The position numbers and the translations under genes are program-made. Shown piece after piece: positions 17,120 through 26,619 of a stretch of DNA of 64,000 nt. Position 1 is the stretch's first letter. Each line of letters opens with the position of its first letter. The notes below the pieces were generated by a model, which saw nothing but the letters and a program-made list of their open reading frames with translations, was not told where the DNA came from and made no database searches. The stretch comes from JAFDWI01 sp963764215 (GTDB lineage Bacteria > Actinomycetota > Acidimicrobiia > Acidimicrobiales > Iamiaceae), in contig CAVXRS010000002.1 of the NCBI GenBank assembly GCA_963764215.1, positions 62,001 through 126,000 on the forward strand, written 5' to 3'.

Positions 17120-17880
17120 CCACGCCACTGGCGTTGTTGCACGGCTTCACCCAGACCACGGCGTCGTTTCGACCGCTCGTCGACGAACTCGCCGCCCAGG
17201 GAATTGCCGCCGAAGCGCTCGATCTTCCCGGTCACGGCGCCGGCGAAGGTCCTGATCGGCTCGTTCGGGGTGATCTGTGGACCGGTGCGGACGACCTCGT
17301 CCGCCGCACCTCCCCGGTGGGGCACCGGGTGTGGTTGGGCTACTCGATGGGCGCCCGCCTGGCGCTGCACGTCGCCCTGGCATACCCCGAAGCGGTCAGC
17401 GGGCTGATCCTGGTTTCGGGCACGGCCGGCATCGACGGCGCGGGCGAGCGGGCACGACGCCGTGAGCGAGACGCGGGGCTGGCGAACCGGATCGAGTCGA
17501 TCGGCGTCGAGGCGTTCCTCGACGAATGGCTGGCGATGCCCATGTTCGCCACGCTGCCGACCGACCCGGATCGCATCGCCCGCCGTGCCACGAACACCGC
17601 GGCGGGCCTGGCCTCGTCGTTGCGCCGCTGGGGCACCGGCACGATGGACCCGCCGCTCTGGGATCGACTGGCCGAACTTGCCGCTCCGACCCTGATCGTC
17701 GTGGGTGCACGCGACGCAAAGTTCACCGCTCTCGGGCGACGCATGGGCGAAGCGATCGGGTCAAGTGCCCGGTTCGTGTCGATCGACGACGCCGGACATG
17801 CCGCCCACATCGAACATCCCGGCACCACTGCCGCACAGATCACGCGTTGGCTCGGTCAAACGCAACCGTCGCGGACCTGA
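17116..17880 (+). CDS. menH: SHCHC synthase-like alpha/beta hydrolase
   Basis: The 254-residue alpha/beta hydrolase is translationally coupled to menD, the usual place of menH. The LLHGFTQT oxyanion loop opens the fold. The nucleophile elbow GYSMGAR holds Ser77, as in MenH. Acidic residue in VVGARDAKF and histidine in DAGHAAHIEHP complete the triad. Several arginines surround the cap (RRATNTAAGLASSLRRWGTG), consistent with an acidic substrate. MenH removes pyruvate from SEPHCHC. Generic hydrolases share this fold, so the assignment leans on operon context. Confidence 0.85.
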   Translation: MTTPLALLHGFTQTTASFRPLVDELAAQGIAAEALDLPGHGAGEGPDRLVRGDLWTGADDLVRRTSPVGHRVWLGYSMGARLALHVALAYPEAVSGLILVSGTAGIDGAGERARRRERDAGLANRIESIGVEAFLDEWLAMPMFATLPTDPDRIARRATNTAAGLASSLRRWGTGTMDPPLWDRLAELAAPTLIVVGARDAKFTALGRRMGEAIGSSARFVSIDDAGHAAHIEHPGTTAAQITRWLGQTQPSRT

Positions 17881-18000
17881 CCCTGCCGAATCGCCGTGCG
17901 CGCATCCAGCGAGGGTCGAGTACCCGGCTTCCTCTGTTAGATTTCGACGCCGTACGGGCGGGGGCATCGACCTCCGAAGCGGCTAGAGGAGGATCACCTC

Positions 18001-18408
18001 ATGGACACAGGATTGCATCGTCGGATCGCAGGAGCGGTCCTTTCGGCGACACTGCTCATCGGCGCGGTCGGCTGTGGGAGTTCATCGAAGGGCGCCAGTT
18101 CCGGGGGGTCCAAGACCACGGCCGACAAGTCTGCAAGCCAGGTCACCTCCAACGGCGGCAATCAGGACACCAATTCGACCGTCGCCGTCGACACCCGCAA
18201 AGCGGCCATCGCCGAGGGGATCAAATCGGCCCTGGACGCCACGGATGTGAGCTGGGACGGTTCGACGATCATCGTGACCTTGGACGGGTCCTCGAATGAT
18301 CAGACCCTGATCACGACCAATTGCGCCGTCATCATCCAACTCCTCAAAGCTGGTCAATCGGCGAAACTGAAGCTGAATGACGGCACCGTCGCCTGCTCGA
18401 CTCCCTGA
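18001..18408 (+). CDS. Small secreted lipoprotein, unknown function
   Basis: Protein of 135 residues. The N-terminus is a lipoprotein signal peptide: basic start (MDTGLHRR), hydrophobic core and the lipobox AVGC with Cys25 as the lipidation site. A serine/glycine/threonine-rich linker follows (about 26-65). The small domain (about 66-135) contains two further cysteines (ITTNCAV and TVACS) that could pair. An AGGAGG ribosome-binding site at 17987-17992, 8 nt before ATG, is one of the best in the window. It sits between menH and the convergent menA, perhaps as a separate transcript. A weak 8-bp stem (18391-18398 with 18407-18414) spans the stop. Family not recognised. Confidence 0.75.
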   Translation: MDTGLHRRIAGAVLSATLLIGAVGCGSSSKGASSGGSKTTADKSASQVTSNGGNQDTNSTVAVDTRKAAIAEGIKSALDATDVSWDGSTIIVTLDGSSNDQTLITTNCAVIIQLLKAGQSAKLKLNDGTVACSTP

Positions 18409-18467
18409 GCAGGCCGGCGCATCAGGCCACCTGCATCTGCCCGCCGGGCAGGACGCCGACGTGACAG

Positions 18468-19346
18468 TCAGCCCAGGGCCAGGCCCAACGCGAACAGCGA
18501 TCCGGTGATGAGCTGGGTCCGCCCGGTTGCCCCGAGTACCGCGATGAGTTCGGCGCCCCGGGCGCCCCGGGCCACCGCGCGGATCGCGGGCACGGCTGGG
18601 ACGATCCCGAGGGCTCCGAGGGCACCCCAGGGCCGGCCGAACGCGAAGGAGACGACCAAGACGCAGATGAGCGCCGTGGCGAGCATCCCCAGGAACATCA
18701 CTCGGGTTGCCTGATCCCCCAGCCGGACCGCGAGTGTGGTCTTGCCGTGCATCCTGTCACCGGGTATGTCGCGCAGGTTGTTGATGACCAGAAGCGCGGT
18801 GGCCAGCAGGCCCACCGGTACCGAGGCACCGAAGGCCAGCCCGCTCAGCTGTCCGGTGTTCACGTAGTACGTGCCCACCGTGGCGACGACGCCGAAGAAC
18901 ACGAACACGAAGAGCTCGCCGTACCCCGCATAGCCGTACGGTCGGGGGCCACCGGTGTAGAACCAGGCCGCCGCGATCGCGGCCGCACCCACCACGACGA
19001 GTTCCCAGCCCACCGCGACCGCCAGGGCGAGCCCCGCCAACCCGGCCACGCCGAAACACGCGAACGCGGCCATCTTCACCGCTCGTGGTTCGGCCAGGCG
19101 CTGGCCGACCAGGCGGACCGGGCCGACCCGCCGTTCGTCATCGTCGGTGCCGCGGATGCCGTCGGAGTAGTCGTTCGCGTAGTTGACACCGACCTGCAAG
19201 GCAACGGAGACCACCAGAGCGCACAGGGTCCGCCAGACGATCACCTGATCGCCCACGGCCGCCGCGGTCCCCACGGCGACCGGCACGACGGCGGCAGGCA
19301 GCGTACGCGGACGGGCACCGCCAACCCAGTCGGACATCGTGGTCAT
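18468..19346 (-). CDS. menA: 1,4-dihydroxy-2-naphthoate polyprenyltransferase
   Basis: UbiA-superfamily membrane prenyltransferase (292 residues) that attaches the isoprenoid tail to DHNA, giving demethylmenaquinone. The first Mg-binding motif is NYANDYSDGIRG (from residue 55). The second is NNLRDIPGDRMHGKTTLAVRLG. About eight or nine hydrophobic helices cover the rest. Start ATG 19346 (MTTMSDWVGG) is supported by TATGGT 8 nt upstream; ATG 19337 is an alternative. It is transcribed against the menG-menH operon and divergently from menE, with about 100 bp between the two starts. Confidence 0.93.
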   Translation of the reverse strand: MTTMSDWVGGARPRTLPAAVVPVAVGTAAAVGDQVIVWRTLCALVVSVALQVGVNYANDYSDGIRGTDDDERRVGPVRLVGQRLAEPRAVKMAAFACFGVAGLAGLALAVAVGWELVVVGAAAIAAAWFYTGGPRPYGYAGYGELFVFVFFGVVATVGTYYVNTGQLSGLAFGASVPVGLLATALLVINNLRDIPGDRMHGKTTLAVRLGDQATRVMFLGMLATALICVLVVSFAFGRPWGALGALGIVPAVPAIRAVARGARGAELIAVLGATGRTQLITGSLFALGLALG

Positions 19347-19354
19347 CCGTGCAG

Positions 19355-19360
19355 ACCATA
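19355..19360 (-). promoter_or_regulatory. -10 element (TATGGT) for leaderless menA
   Basis: TATGGT on the minus strand, 8 nt before ATG 19346. Confidence 0.45.
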
Positions 19361-19432
19361 GATGCCGACCGAGCCCGGGACGCGCCCGGACACGGACGCG
19401 GCGCAGATCTCCCCGGGACGCGTCGGCGGCCC

Positions 19433-19438
19433 TACCAT
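19433..19438 (+). promoter_or_regulatory. Possible -10 element (TACCAT) for menE
   Basis: TACCAT lies 9 nt before ATG 19448, at the long end of the leaderless spacing seen elsewhere in this window. Confidence 0.35.
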
Positions 19439-19447
19439 CGGGCGACG

Positions 19448-20504
19448 ATGCCCCGGTTGGTCGCGCTCGACGAAGAACCCGGACCGGCGTTCGTTGCGGC
19501 ACTGCAGCGCATCTGGCAACGCGGCGACGCGGCCTGGCCCGTCGACCCGCGTCTGCCCGAACGGGCCCGGGCCGAACTGGCCTCCCACCTCGACGTGGGT
19601 GGTGACGTCGAAGAGGGCGACGCCCTGGTGTTGGCCACGAGCGGTTCGACGGGCACCCCGAAAGGAGTCGTCCTCACCCACGAGGCGCTGGCCGCCCACG
19701 CCGCGGCCGTGCACCGGCGACTCGAGGTGGATCGCCGCGCGGATCGCTGGGTGGCCTGTCTTCCCCTCGCCCACGTCGGTGGGCTCGGCGTGGTGGTCCG
19801 GGCACTGGTCGACGACGTGCCCCTTGTCGTCCTGCCCCGGTTCGACGAGCACCGGGCCCGGGGCACGCTGATCTCACTCGTGCCCACGGTCCTCGACCGT
19901 CTCGCGCCCGCGCAGGCGGCGGCCTATCCGCTGGGTGGTCCTGGGCGGCTCTGCCGACCTGTCACCCCGTCCGGACAACGTCGTGCACACCTGGGGAATG
20001 ACCGAATCCGGCGGCGGAGTCGTGTACGGACAACGCCCGCTGCCCGGCGTCGAGGTGATCGAGCGCGACGGCGAGCTGTGGCTGCGATCGGCGACCCTGC
20101 TGCGCTGCTATCGGGACGGCAGTGACCCGAAGGACGCCAACGGCTGGTATCGCACCGGTGATTGCGGGTCGGTGGCCCGAGACGGGACCGTGTCGGTGTT
20201 CGGACGGCGCGATCACCTGATCATCACCGGTGGGGAGAACGTCCGTCCCGAAGTGGTGGAAGCCGCGCTGGCCGAGGTCGCCGGTGTGGCCGACGTGGCG
20301 GTGGCCGGCCGCGCCGACCCAGAGTGGGGCCAGCGGGTGGTCGCCTGGATCGTGCCGGACGATCGGCGTGAGCCGCCGTCTCTCGAGGACCTCCGCGCCG
20401 ACGTGTCCGAACGGCTGCCGGGCTACGCCAGACCACGGGAGATGGTGCTCACCGACGCGATCCCGCGCACCGCGTTGGGCAAGATCCGCCGGAGCGAGCT
20501 GTGA
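19448..20504 (+). CDS. menE: o-succinylbenzoyl-CoA synthetase, one frameshift
   Basis: AMP-forming ligase that activates o-succinylbenzoate with CoA in menaquinone synthesis. The first part holds the P-loop LATSGSTGTPKGVVLTHEAL and CLPLAHVGGLGVVVRAL. At about 19925-19935 one base must be skipped. The second part then continues WVVLGGSADLSPRPDNV, HTWGMTESGGGVVYG, WYRTGDCGSVARDG, ITGGENVRPEVVEAAL and the C-terminal PRTALGKIRRSEL with the catalytic lysine. At about 350 residues it is a compact MenE, as often in actinobacteria. The break sits between two well-matched halves, so a sequencing error is most likely. Coupled to maf (GTGA overlap). Confidence 0.88.
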
Positions 20505-21103
20505 GCCGTCGACTGGTGCTCGCCTCGGGTTCGCCGGCCCGGCTGCGGCTGCTCCGCGACGCCGGCATCGACCCCGACGTGATCGTCTCGGGGGTGGACG
20601 AGACCATCGACGACCGGATCGCTCCCGCAGGAGCCACCGTCAGCCTGGCGCGTCGCAAGGCGACCGCGGTGGCCGACCAACTCCGGGGCGAGGACGATCC
20701 CCCCCTCGTGCTGGGGTGTGACTCGATGCTGGCCTTCGACGGCCGCTCCCACGGCAAACCCGGCGCCCCCGACGTCGCCCGCGCCGCGTGGCATGAGCGT
20801 CGCGGCAGATCCGGCGACCTGTGGACCGGGCACGTGTTGATCGACACCGCCACCGGAGAGGACGCGGAGTCCGCCGTGGCCACCCGGGTGCGTTTCGCCC
20901 AGGTCACCGATGCCGAGATCGACGCCTACGTCGCATCGGGCGAACCCCTCGCAGTCGCCGGAGCGTTCACGCTCGACGGCCGTGGGGCGGCATTCATCGA
21001 CGGCATCGAAGGTGACCACTCGAACGTGGTCGGGTTGTCGCTTCCGGCTTTCCGCCGGATGCTGGGAACGCTGGACATCGAGATCATGGAGTTGTGGCGT
21101 TGA
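20501..21103 (+). CDS. maf: Maf-family nucleoside triphosphate pyrophosphatase
   Basis: The 200-residue cytoplasmic Maf protein hydrolyses non-canonical or pyrimidine nucleoside triphosphates to monophosphates. The N-terminal LASGSPARLRLL is the SxSxR motif. LARRKATAV, LGCDSMLAFDG with the catalytic aspartate, and GEPLAVAGAFTLDGRGAAFIDGIEGDHSNVVGLSLP (in two parts) cover the rest of the family pattern. GTG 20501 overlaps the menE stop. Its own stop lies inside the start region of dus. Confidence 0.92.
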   Translation: MSRRLVLASGSPARLRLLRDAGIDPDVIVSGVDETIDDRIAPAGATVSLARRKATAVADQLRGEDDPPLVLGCDSMLAFDGRSHGKPGAPDVARAAWHERRGRSGDLWTGHVLIDTATGEDAESAVATRVRFAQVTDAEIDAYVASGEPLAVAGAFTLDGRGAAFIDGIEGDHSNVVGLSLPAFRRMLGTLDIEIMELWR

Positions 21104-22227
21104 GCCTGCACCTCGGACCCCACCCGGTCGACCCACCCGTCGTGCTCGCCCCGATGGCCGCGGTCACCGACCTGGCCTTCCGCACCATGTGTCGCGAGCA
21201 GTCGGGCGGGCGGGGCGTCTTCGTGAACGAGATGCTCATGGTCCGGGCACTGGTCGAGCACGACGATCGCACGATGCGCATGGCACGTTTCGGCGACGAC
21301 GAGCACCCCCGCAGCCTGCAGCTCTATGGCACCGCCCCTCGGGTGACGGCCGCCGCGACCCGGGTGGCGGTGGACGAGTTGGGCGCGGAGCACATCGACC
21401 TGAACTTCGGCTGTCCCGCAGCCAAGGTGACCCGCCGCGGGGGCGGCGCGGCATTGCCGGTGCGGCGCACGTTGCTCGCCGAGGTGGTCACGGCGGCCGT
21501 GCGCGCGGCCGGAGATGTGCCGGTGACCGTGAAGTTCCGCAAGGGCACCGACGATGGGCACCTCACCTATCTCGACACCGGCCGCATCGCCGAGGCGTCG
21601 GGTGCCGCGGCGATCGCGCTGCACGCCCGCACCGCCGAGCAGCACTACGCCGGCCACGCCGACTGGGACGCCATCACCCAGCTCAAGGAATCGGTCACGA
21701 CGATTCCGGTGCTGGGCAACGGGGACATCTGGGAAGCGGGCGACGCGCTCGCGATGATGGCAGCCACCGGTTGCGACGGGGTCGTCATCGGCCGGGGTTG
21801 CCTGGGCCGACCGTGGCTGTTCCGCGACCTTGCGGCGGCTTTTGGTGGGCGGCCGGCGCCACCCCCGCCGACGTTCCGCGAACAGGCCGAACTCATCGGT
21901 CGCCACGCCCGGATGGTCGTGGAGATCCAAGGGCGCGACGATCTTCGCCACTTTCGCCGCCACGCCGCCTGGTACGTGAAGGGCTACGCCCTGGGAGGCG
22001 CGGCCCGCAAACAGCTCACCGCCGTGTCGAACCTCTCCGAGCTGAACGCCACCCTCGATCGGCTCGTCGCCGAACACGGTGATGCCACGATGCCACCCGA
22101 GGCGTCGCGCACCCCGCGAGGACACACCTCCGGTCCGCACCCGGTGCGTCTGCCCGAAGGCTGGTACGACCTGGTCGACGACCCGACCCCTCCGGTCGGC
22201 GCCGACATCGAGATCTCCGGAGGTTGA
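21094..22227 (+). CDS. dusB: tRNA-dihydrouridine synthase (DusB type)
   Basis: FMN- and NADPH-dependent TIM-barrel enzyme (377 residues) that reduces specific uridines in tRNA. Visible blocks are VVLAPMAAVTDLAFR, VNEMLM, the LNFGCPAAKVTRRGGGAAL motif, PVTVKFRKGTDDGH, ALHARTAEQHYAGHADWD with the FMN-site histidines, and IPVLGNGDIWEAGDAL. Next comes TGCDGVVIGRGCLGRPWLFRD. The C-terminal helical RNA-binding region contains HFRRHAAWYVKGY. GTG 21094 overlaps maf by 10 bp; TTG 21100 is another possibility. It is the last gene of the menE-maf-dus unit. Confidence 0.93.
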   Translation: MALSLHLGPHPVDPPVVLAPMAAVTDLAFRTMCREQSGGRGVFVNEMLMVRALVEHDDRTMRMARFGDDEHPRSLQLYGTAPRVTAAATRVAVDELGAEHIDLNFGCPAAKVTRRGGGAALPVRRTLLAEVVTAAVRAAGDVPVTVKFRKGTDDGHLTYLDTGRIAEASGAAAIALHARTAEQHYAGHADWDAITQLKESVTTIPVLGNGDIWEAGDALAMMAATGCDGVVIGRGCLGRPWLFRDLAAAFGGRPAPPPPTFREQAELIGRHARMVVEIQGRDDLRHFRRHAAWYVKGYALGGAARKQLTAVSNLSELNATLDRLVAEHGDATMPPEASRTPRGHTSGPHPVRLPEGWYDLVDDPTPPVGADIEISGG

Positions 22228-22261
22228 GCACGTTCGGTGATCAGGCCGGACCGGTCGACGC

Positions 22262-23680
22262 CTACCCGGCAGCTCGCTCCCAATCCTCGGAGGCGATGGC
22301 GAGCAGCTCGTCCCAACCACTGCGGAGACAATCCACGAGCCGGTCGGGATCGGCCACCGCAGCGCGGTCACTGTTGACCGCGACGTGGCAGGTGTCGACG
22401 TAGCTCAACAGCGTCACGTTCACCGCCGCACCGCTCAACGGGGCGAATGCGTGCATGCCCGTGACCTTCGCGCCGGCGCTGAACAACTCGATCGGCGCAC
22501 CCGGCACGTTGGAGGTGACGAAATCGATGCCCTTGAGCATCGAGCCGAACAACCCGGTTGCCACGCCGTGTGGCAGGCGATTGAGCACCCCGGCCACTGG
22601 GTCGACCAGGCTCAGCGACGGTTCGACCCGCTGGCGGGCGACCAATTCGTGCATGATCCGCAGGCGATCCAACGGATCATCGATCACCAGTGGTACCTCG
22701 AATCGGGCGGGCACGAAGCGGTTCCCACCGAGTTCGGACTCGTCCCCGCGGAGGTTGATCGGCATCGTCATCCGCAGCGACCCGGTGGCAGCACCGTGCA
22801 CCTCGTGGTAGCGAAGCAACCCCAGGGTCGTCGCCGCGACGAACGCGTCGTTCAAATGGCCTCCGGCCTGCCTCGCCGTCGCCTTCGCGGCTGCCAAGGG
22901 CACATCGAACGTGTCGAAGTGCATCTTCAGTGAACGACCCGTCATGATCGGCGAACGGGGTCGCGTGACCGGCGCGAGCAGACGACCTGTCGACGCGACG
23001 AGCTCACCGAACCTGCGCAGCGCGCCGACCGGATCGGCCACGGAGGACGACACGGCCGAGCCGATCGCATCGGCGACCATCCGAGCGGATGCCCGATCGC
23101 GTTCGATCTCGTACTCGATGCCGTCCACCATGCGCTCCAGCGGATTCATCACATCCGGGACCGGTTCGGGGGGGAACTCGTCGTCGGAAGGCTGGGGATC
23201 ACGGGCGACGTCGAACAGCAACATGGCCATCGCCACCGCGCCCACCCCGTCGGTGATGGCATGGTGGATCTTCACGATCATCGCCGCGCCGCCGTCGTCC
23301 ATGCCCTCGATGACGTGGACCTCCCACTGCGGGCGGGCACGGTCGAAACTCTGCATGGCGACGGGTTGGGCGTAGTCGAGCACGTCCCGCATCGTGTGCC
23401 CCACTCCCCCGCCGACCCAGCGAAGGTGGAAGTCCAGATCGAAGTTCGGGTCGACCTCCCAGCGTGGCGGTACCAGCGAGAACGGATTGCCGCGCGCCCG
23501 GTGGCGCAGACGTGGCAGTCGGCGGGTCCCTCGTTCGATCGTCCGCCGCAGTCGTTCACGGTCCGGTGCCCGATCGAGGCGGATGACCGCGGTGATCGTG
23601 GAGCGCAGGAGCGGATCGCGCTCGATCGTCCACATCAGCGCGTCCGCATTGCTCATCCGGTGATCAGCTGACTGGGACAT
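22262..23680 (-). CDS. Wax ester synthase/diacylglycerol acyltransferase
   Basis: WS/DGAT enzymes esterify acyl-CoA to fatty alcohols or diacylglycerol and build neutral-lipid stores. In this 472-residue protein the acyltransferase motif is His139-His140-x3-Asp144-Gly145 (KIHHAITDGVGA). Other family blocks are PQWEVHVIEGM, NDAFVAATTLGLLRYH, MPINLRGDESELGGNRFVP and SNVPGAPIELFSAGAKV near the C-terminus. Start ATG 23680 is chosen for its GAAGAAGGA ribosome-binding site; the open frame continues 13 codons upstream. The protein stands alone and is convergent with dus. It could use a range of acyl acceptors. Confidence 0.92.
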   Translation of the reverse strand: MSQSADHRMSNADALMWTIERDPLLRSTITAVIRLDRAPDRERLRRTIERGTRRLPRLRHRARGNPFSLVPPRWEVDPNFDLDFHLRWVGGGVGHTMRDVLDYAQPVAMQSFDRARPQWEVHVIEGMDDGGAAMIVKIHHAITDGVGAVAMAMLLFDVARDPQPSDDEFPPEPVPDVMNPLERMVDGIEYEIERDRASARMVADAIGSAVSSSVADPVGALRRFGELVASTGRLLAPVTRPRSPIMTGRSLKMHFDTFDVPLAAAKATARQAGGHLNDAFVAATTLGLLRYHEVHGAATGSLRMTMPINLRGDESELGGNRFVPARFEVPLVIDDPLDRLRIMHELVARQRVEPSLSLVDPVAGVLNRLPHGVATGLFGSMLKGIDFVTSNVPGAPIELFSAGAKVTGMHAFAPLSGAAVNVTLLSYVDTCHVAVNSDRAAVADPDRLVDCLRSGWDELLAIASEDWERAAG

Positions 23681-23737
23681 CGATCCTTCTTCCGGTCCGA
23701 CTCCCGGCCAGTCTGCCACTCGGCGCAGACCGGGGCG

Positions 23738-24553
23738 TCACGATGGCACGGTCTGCGACATTTCTTCGATCACCTCCGCTCGCTCCGCCGCCGCCCGCGC
23801 CTCCAGGGCACGCCTGCCGCCGCGGAGGCCGAAGAGCCGCTTCGCCCACAGCAGCCAGACCAGCACGGCCAGGTTGACGATCAAGGCGCTGACACGGAAC
23901 AGCGTGACCCGCTGGATCAGCTCGTACACCTCGAAGGGCAGCAAGCCGACCGTCGCCACGACGGTGAGATACTCCGCCCAGGTCCGCTCTTTCCACAGCC
24001 CCACCGCCTCGACCCCTTCCAACACGGCGTAGGCGATCGCGGTCACGAGGAGGATCTGCACATCGCTCCGACGGAGGGTGATCAGATCGTTCAAGCTGCG
24101 GGAGAGGAACGAATGGTCCACATGACGGCCGGTCCCGGTTGCGGCGAAGCTGAACTTGTTGGCCAGGTTCGCACCGAACCGGTGGACATGGCCGAGGTTG
24201 ACCTCCAGCAGGGCGAGGCCGATCGCCAGGAGCGTGAAGCCGATGCTGTGCACGGCGCGCTCGATGGCGATGATCCTGAGCACGATCGCGTCCTCCAGGG
24301 CGCGACCCCGCCGGGGGAACTCGAGATCCTCGATCGCGGGAAGGGTCTCGGGCAGGTCGGCATCTTCGGGACTTTCGGTGTCCAGCCAGACGTCACAACG
24401 CAGGCACCGTGCAAAGCGTCGATTGCCGGGTCGGTCGAACCCGATACCGGCGTCGACGGGTCGCACGGTGCGTACTGCCGCCGCCGGGGTGACATGCCCC
24501 CGCAACGAGCACAGCCAGGTCTCATTGCTCCAACGTCGGGGAACGATCCGCAC
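23738..24553 (-). CDS. DUF2127-type membrane protein
   Basis: Protein of 271 residues. An N-terminal cytoplasmic part carries paired cysteines (CSLRGH and RCLRCDVWLD), which look like a small metal-binding finger of the kind seen in RING/zinc-ribbon segments. Four hydrophobic helices follow (about 110-245). They include the DUF2127 signature AEYLTVVATVGLLPFEVYEL and VSALIVNLAVLVWLLWAKRLFG. The C-terminus is a charged helix. The start is GTG 24553. It is divergent from the DUF255 gene. Function of the family is not established. Confidence 0.75.
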   Translation of the reverse strand: MRIVPRRWSNETWLCSLRGHVTPAAAVRTVRPVDAGIGFDRPGNRRFARCLRCDVWLDTESPEDADLPETLPAIEDLEFPRRGRALEDAIVLRIIAIERAVHSIGFTLLAIGLALLEVNLGHVHRFGANLANKFSFAATGTGRHVDHSFLSRSLNDLITLRRSDVQILLVTAIAYAVLEGVEAVGLWKERTWAEYLTVVATVGLLPFEVYELIQRVTLFRVSALIVNLAVLVWLLWAKRLFGLRGGRRALEARAAAERAEVIEEMSQTVPS

Positions 24554-24643
24554 CTGGGCGATTCTCGCACAGGAGTCCGCAGCCGAACGCCGTCATGGTC
24601 GCACGGTTCGCGATCCCGACCGCGGACCGCGCTGTCCTGCCAC

Positions 24644-24649
24644 TACCCT
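24644..24649 (+). promoter_or_regulatory. -10 element (TACCCT) for leaderless DUF255 gene
   Basis: TACCCT lies 7 nt before ATG 24657; no Shine-Dalgarno. Confidence 0.45.
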
Positions 24650-24656
24650 CGGCACG

Positions 24657-26619
24657 ATGACCAATCGTCTCGCCGACGCGTCCTCGCCGTACCTCCGCCA
24701 GCACGCGACGAATCCGGTCGAGTGGTGGCAATGGGGCGAAGAGGCCTTCGCGCAGGCCCGGGCGCGGGACTGCCCGGTGCTGATCTCGATCGGGTACGCG
24801 GCCTGCCACTGGTGTCACGTGATGGCCCATGAGTCCTTCGAGAACGCCGAGATCGCCAAGATCATGAACGAATCGTTCGTGAACATCAAGGTCGACCGCG
24901 AAGAGCGTCCCGACATCGACGCCCTCTACATGGAAGCGACCCAGGCGATGACCGGGTCGGGCGGCTGGCCGATGACGGTGGTCGCAACCCCCGACGGCGA
25001 GCCCTTCTTCTGCGGCACCTACTTCCCGGCCCGGCGGCGCAACGGGCAGGCCGGATTCGGCGAGCTCTGCGCCGCATTGGCCGCGGCCTGGGAGGACTCC
25101 CGCGACAAGGTGATGACCCAGGCCAATGCCGTGGTCGACCATCTGCGCACCACCACGTTTGGCGGGGGTGAGCTCCCCACGGCCGCCGACGTCGACAGCG
25201 CCGTGGCAAACCTCGTCGCGCTGTACGAGCCCCGCTGGGGTGGGTTCGGTGGGGCGCCGAAGTTTCCCCAACCCATGTCGATCGACGTGCTGCTGGGTGC
25301 GTTCGCCCGCCACGCGGACGACGCCGCGCTCAAAGTGGCGGTGGACACCCTCGACGCGATGGCGGCCGGCGGCATCTACGACCAGCTCGGTGGCGGGTTC
25401 GCCCGGTACGCGACCGATGCGAAATGGCTCGTCCCGCACTTCGAGAAGATGTTGAGCGACCAGGCACTCCTCATCGGGGCCTACACCCATGCGTGGCAGC
25501 TCGTGGGGTTGGATCGGCACCGTCAGGTCGTCACCGAGACCGTCGACTACCTGCTGCGGGATCTGCGCCTGGACGGTGGCGGGTTCGCGTCGTCCGAGGA
25601 TGCCGACGCGGACGGCGTCGAAGGGTCGTTCCAGGTGTGGACCCCGGACGAGATCCGCGCGGTCCTGCGCGACGACCCCGAAGCGGCCGAAGCGGCGATC
25701 GCCTGGTGGTCGGTGACCGAGGAGGGCAACTTCGAGGGGACGTCGATCCTGCACCGCATCGATCATCGCAGCGAGCTGGTCCGTCCCGAGGCCGTCGAGC
25801 GGGCGCGCCGGGAGCTGTTCAGGGCCCGGGAGGAGCGGGTGCGCCCCGGGTTGGACGACAAGGTGCTGGCCGAATGGAACGCCCTGACGATCGGAGCCCT
25901 CGCCGATGCTTCCGTGGCGTTCGACGAGCCGTCCTGGTTGGACGCGGCCACGACCGCGGCCGGCTTCCTCGTCGACAACCTCCGCGACGGGACCGGATGG
26001 CACCGGTCATGGCATCCCGAGGGCGGCCCGGGACCCCACGCGTTCGCGGTCGACCTGGCCACGTTGTGCGATGCGTTCACCCGCCTCTATGAAGCGACGG
26101 CAGCGGTCGAATGGCTGGATCATGCCCGCCAGACGGCCGAAACGCTGTTGGCCGACTACGCCGACTCCGACGAGGGCGGGTTCTTCACCACCGCGCATCA
26201 CGGCGAAACGCTCATCGCCCGTCAGAAGGACGTGCAGGACACTCCTACCCCCTCGGCCAACAGTGCAGCCGCGGTCGCGCTCGGAAGACTCGGTGCGCTC
26301 GTGACCGACGAACGGTACTCGGACGCCGCGCGCGGCGTGCTGGCGTTGACCGGCCGTTTCGCCGGTCAACACCCCGGCGCGTTCGCACATCTGCTGGCCG
26401 CCGTCAACCTACTTCGACCCGGGCATCACCGAGGTGACGTTCTCCGGCACCGGTCCGGTCACCGACGCGCTGGTCGCGGCCTACCGTTCGACGTGGCGAC
26501 CCGACGCCGTTGCCCGCTATGAACCCGATGGCGAACCCAGTGCCCTGGTGTGCCGCAATCAGGTGTGCGATCTGCCCACCACCGAGCCCGGGACGCTCAC
26601 CACGAACCTCGGTGAATGA
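24657..26619 (+). CDS. DUF255 thioredoxin-domain protein (YyaL/SSP411 family), one frameshift
   Basis: Large cytoplasmic protein of the spermatogenesis-associated-20-like family. The N-terminus reads NRLADASSPYLRQHATNPVEW, the hallmark of DUF255. Then comes a thioredoxin-like fold with Cys50-His-Trp-Cys53 (ACHWCHVMAHESFEN). VDREERPDIDALYM, GGWPMTVVATPDGEPFFCGTY and GGGFARYATDAKWLVPHFEKM follow. The rest is an (alpha/alpha)6 barrel related to sugar-modifying enzymes. Near 26405-26412 the frame shifts by one base (extra C in AACCTAC). Skipping it restores YFDPGITEVTFSG and the natural end with two cysteines (VCRNQVCDLPT). The family's biochemical role is not settled. Its 3' end overlaps the convergent nitroreductase gene. 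Confidence 0.88.

Noticed and set aside
15109..17370. 753-residue open frame opposite menD
   Set aside because: Serine/arginine-rich antisense shadow; MenD is unambiguous on the other strand.
24522..26003. 493-residue open frame opposite the DUF255 gene
   Set aside because: Antisense shadow with no start signal or recognisable motif.
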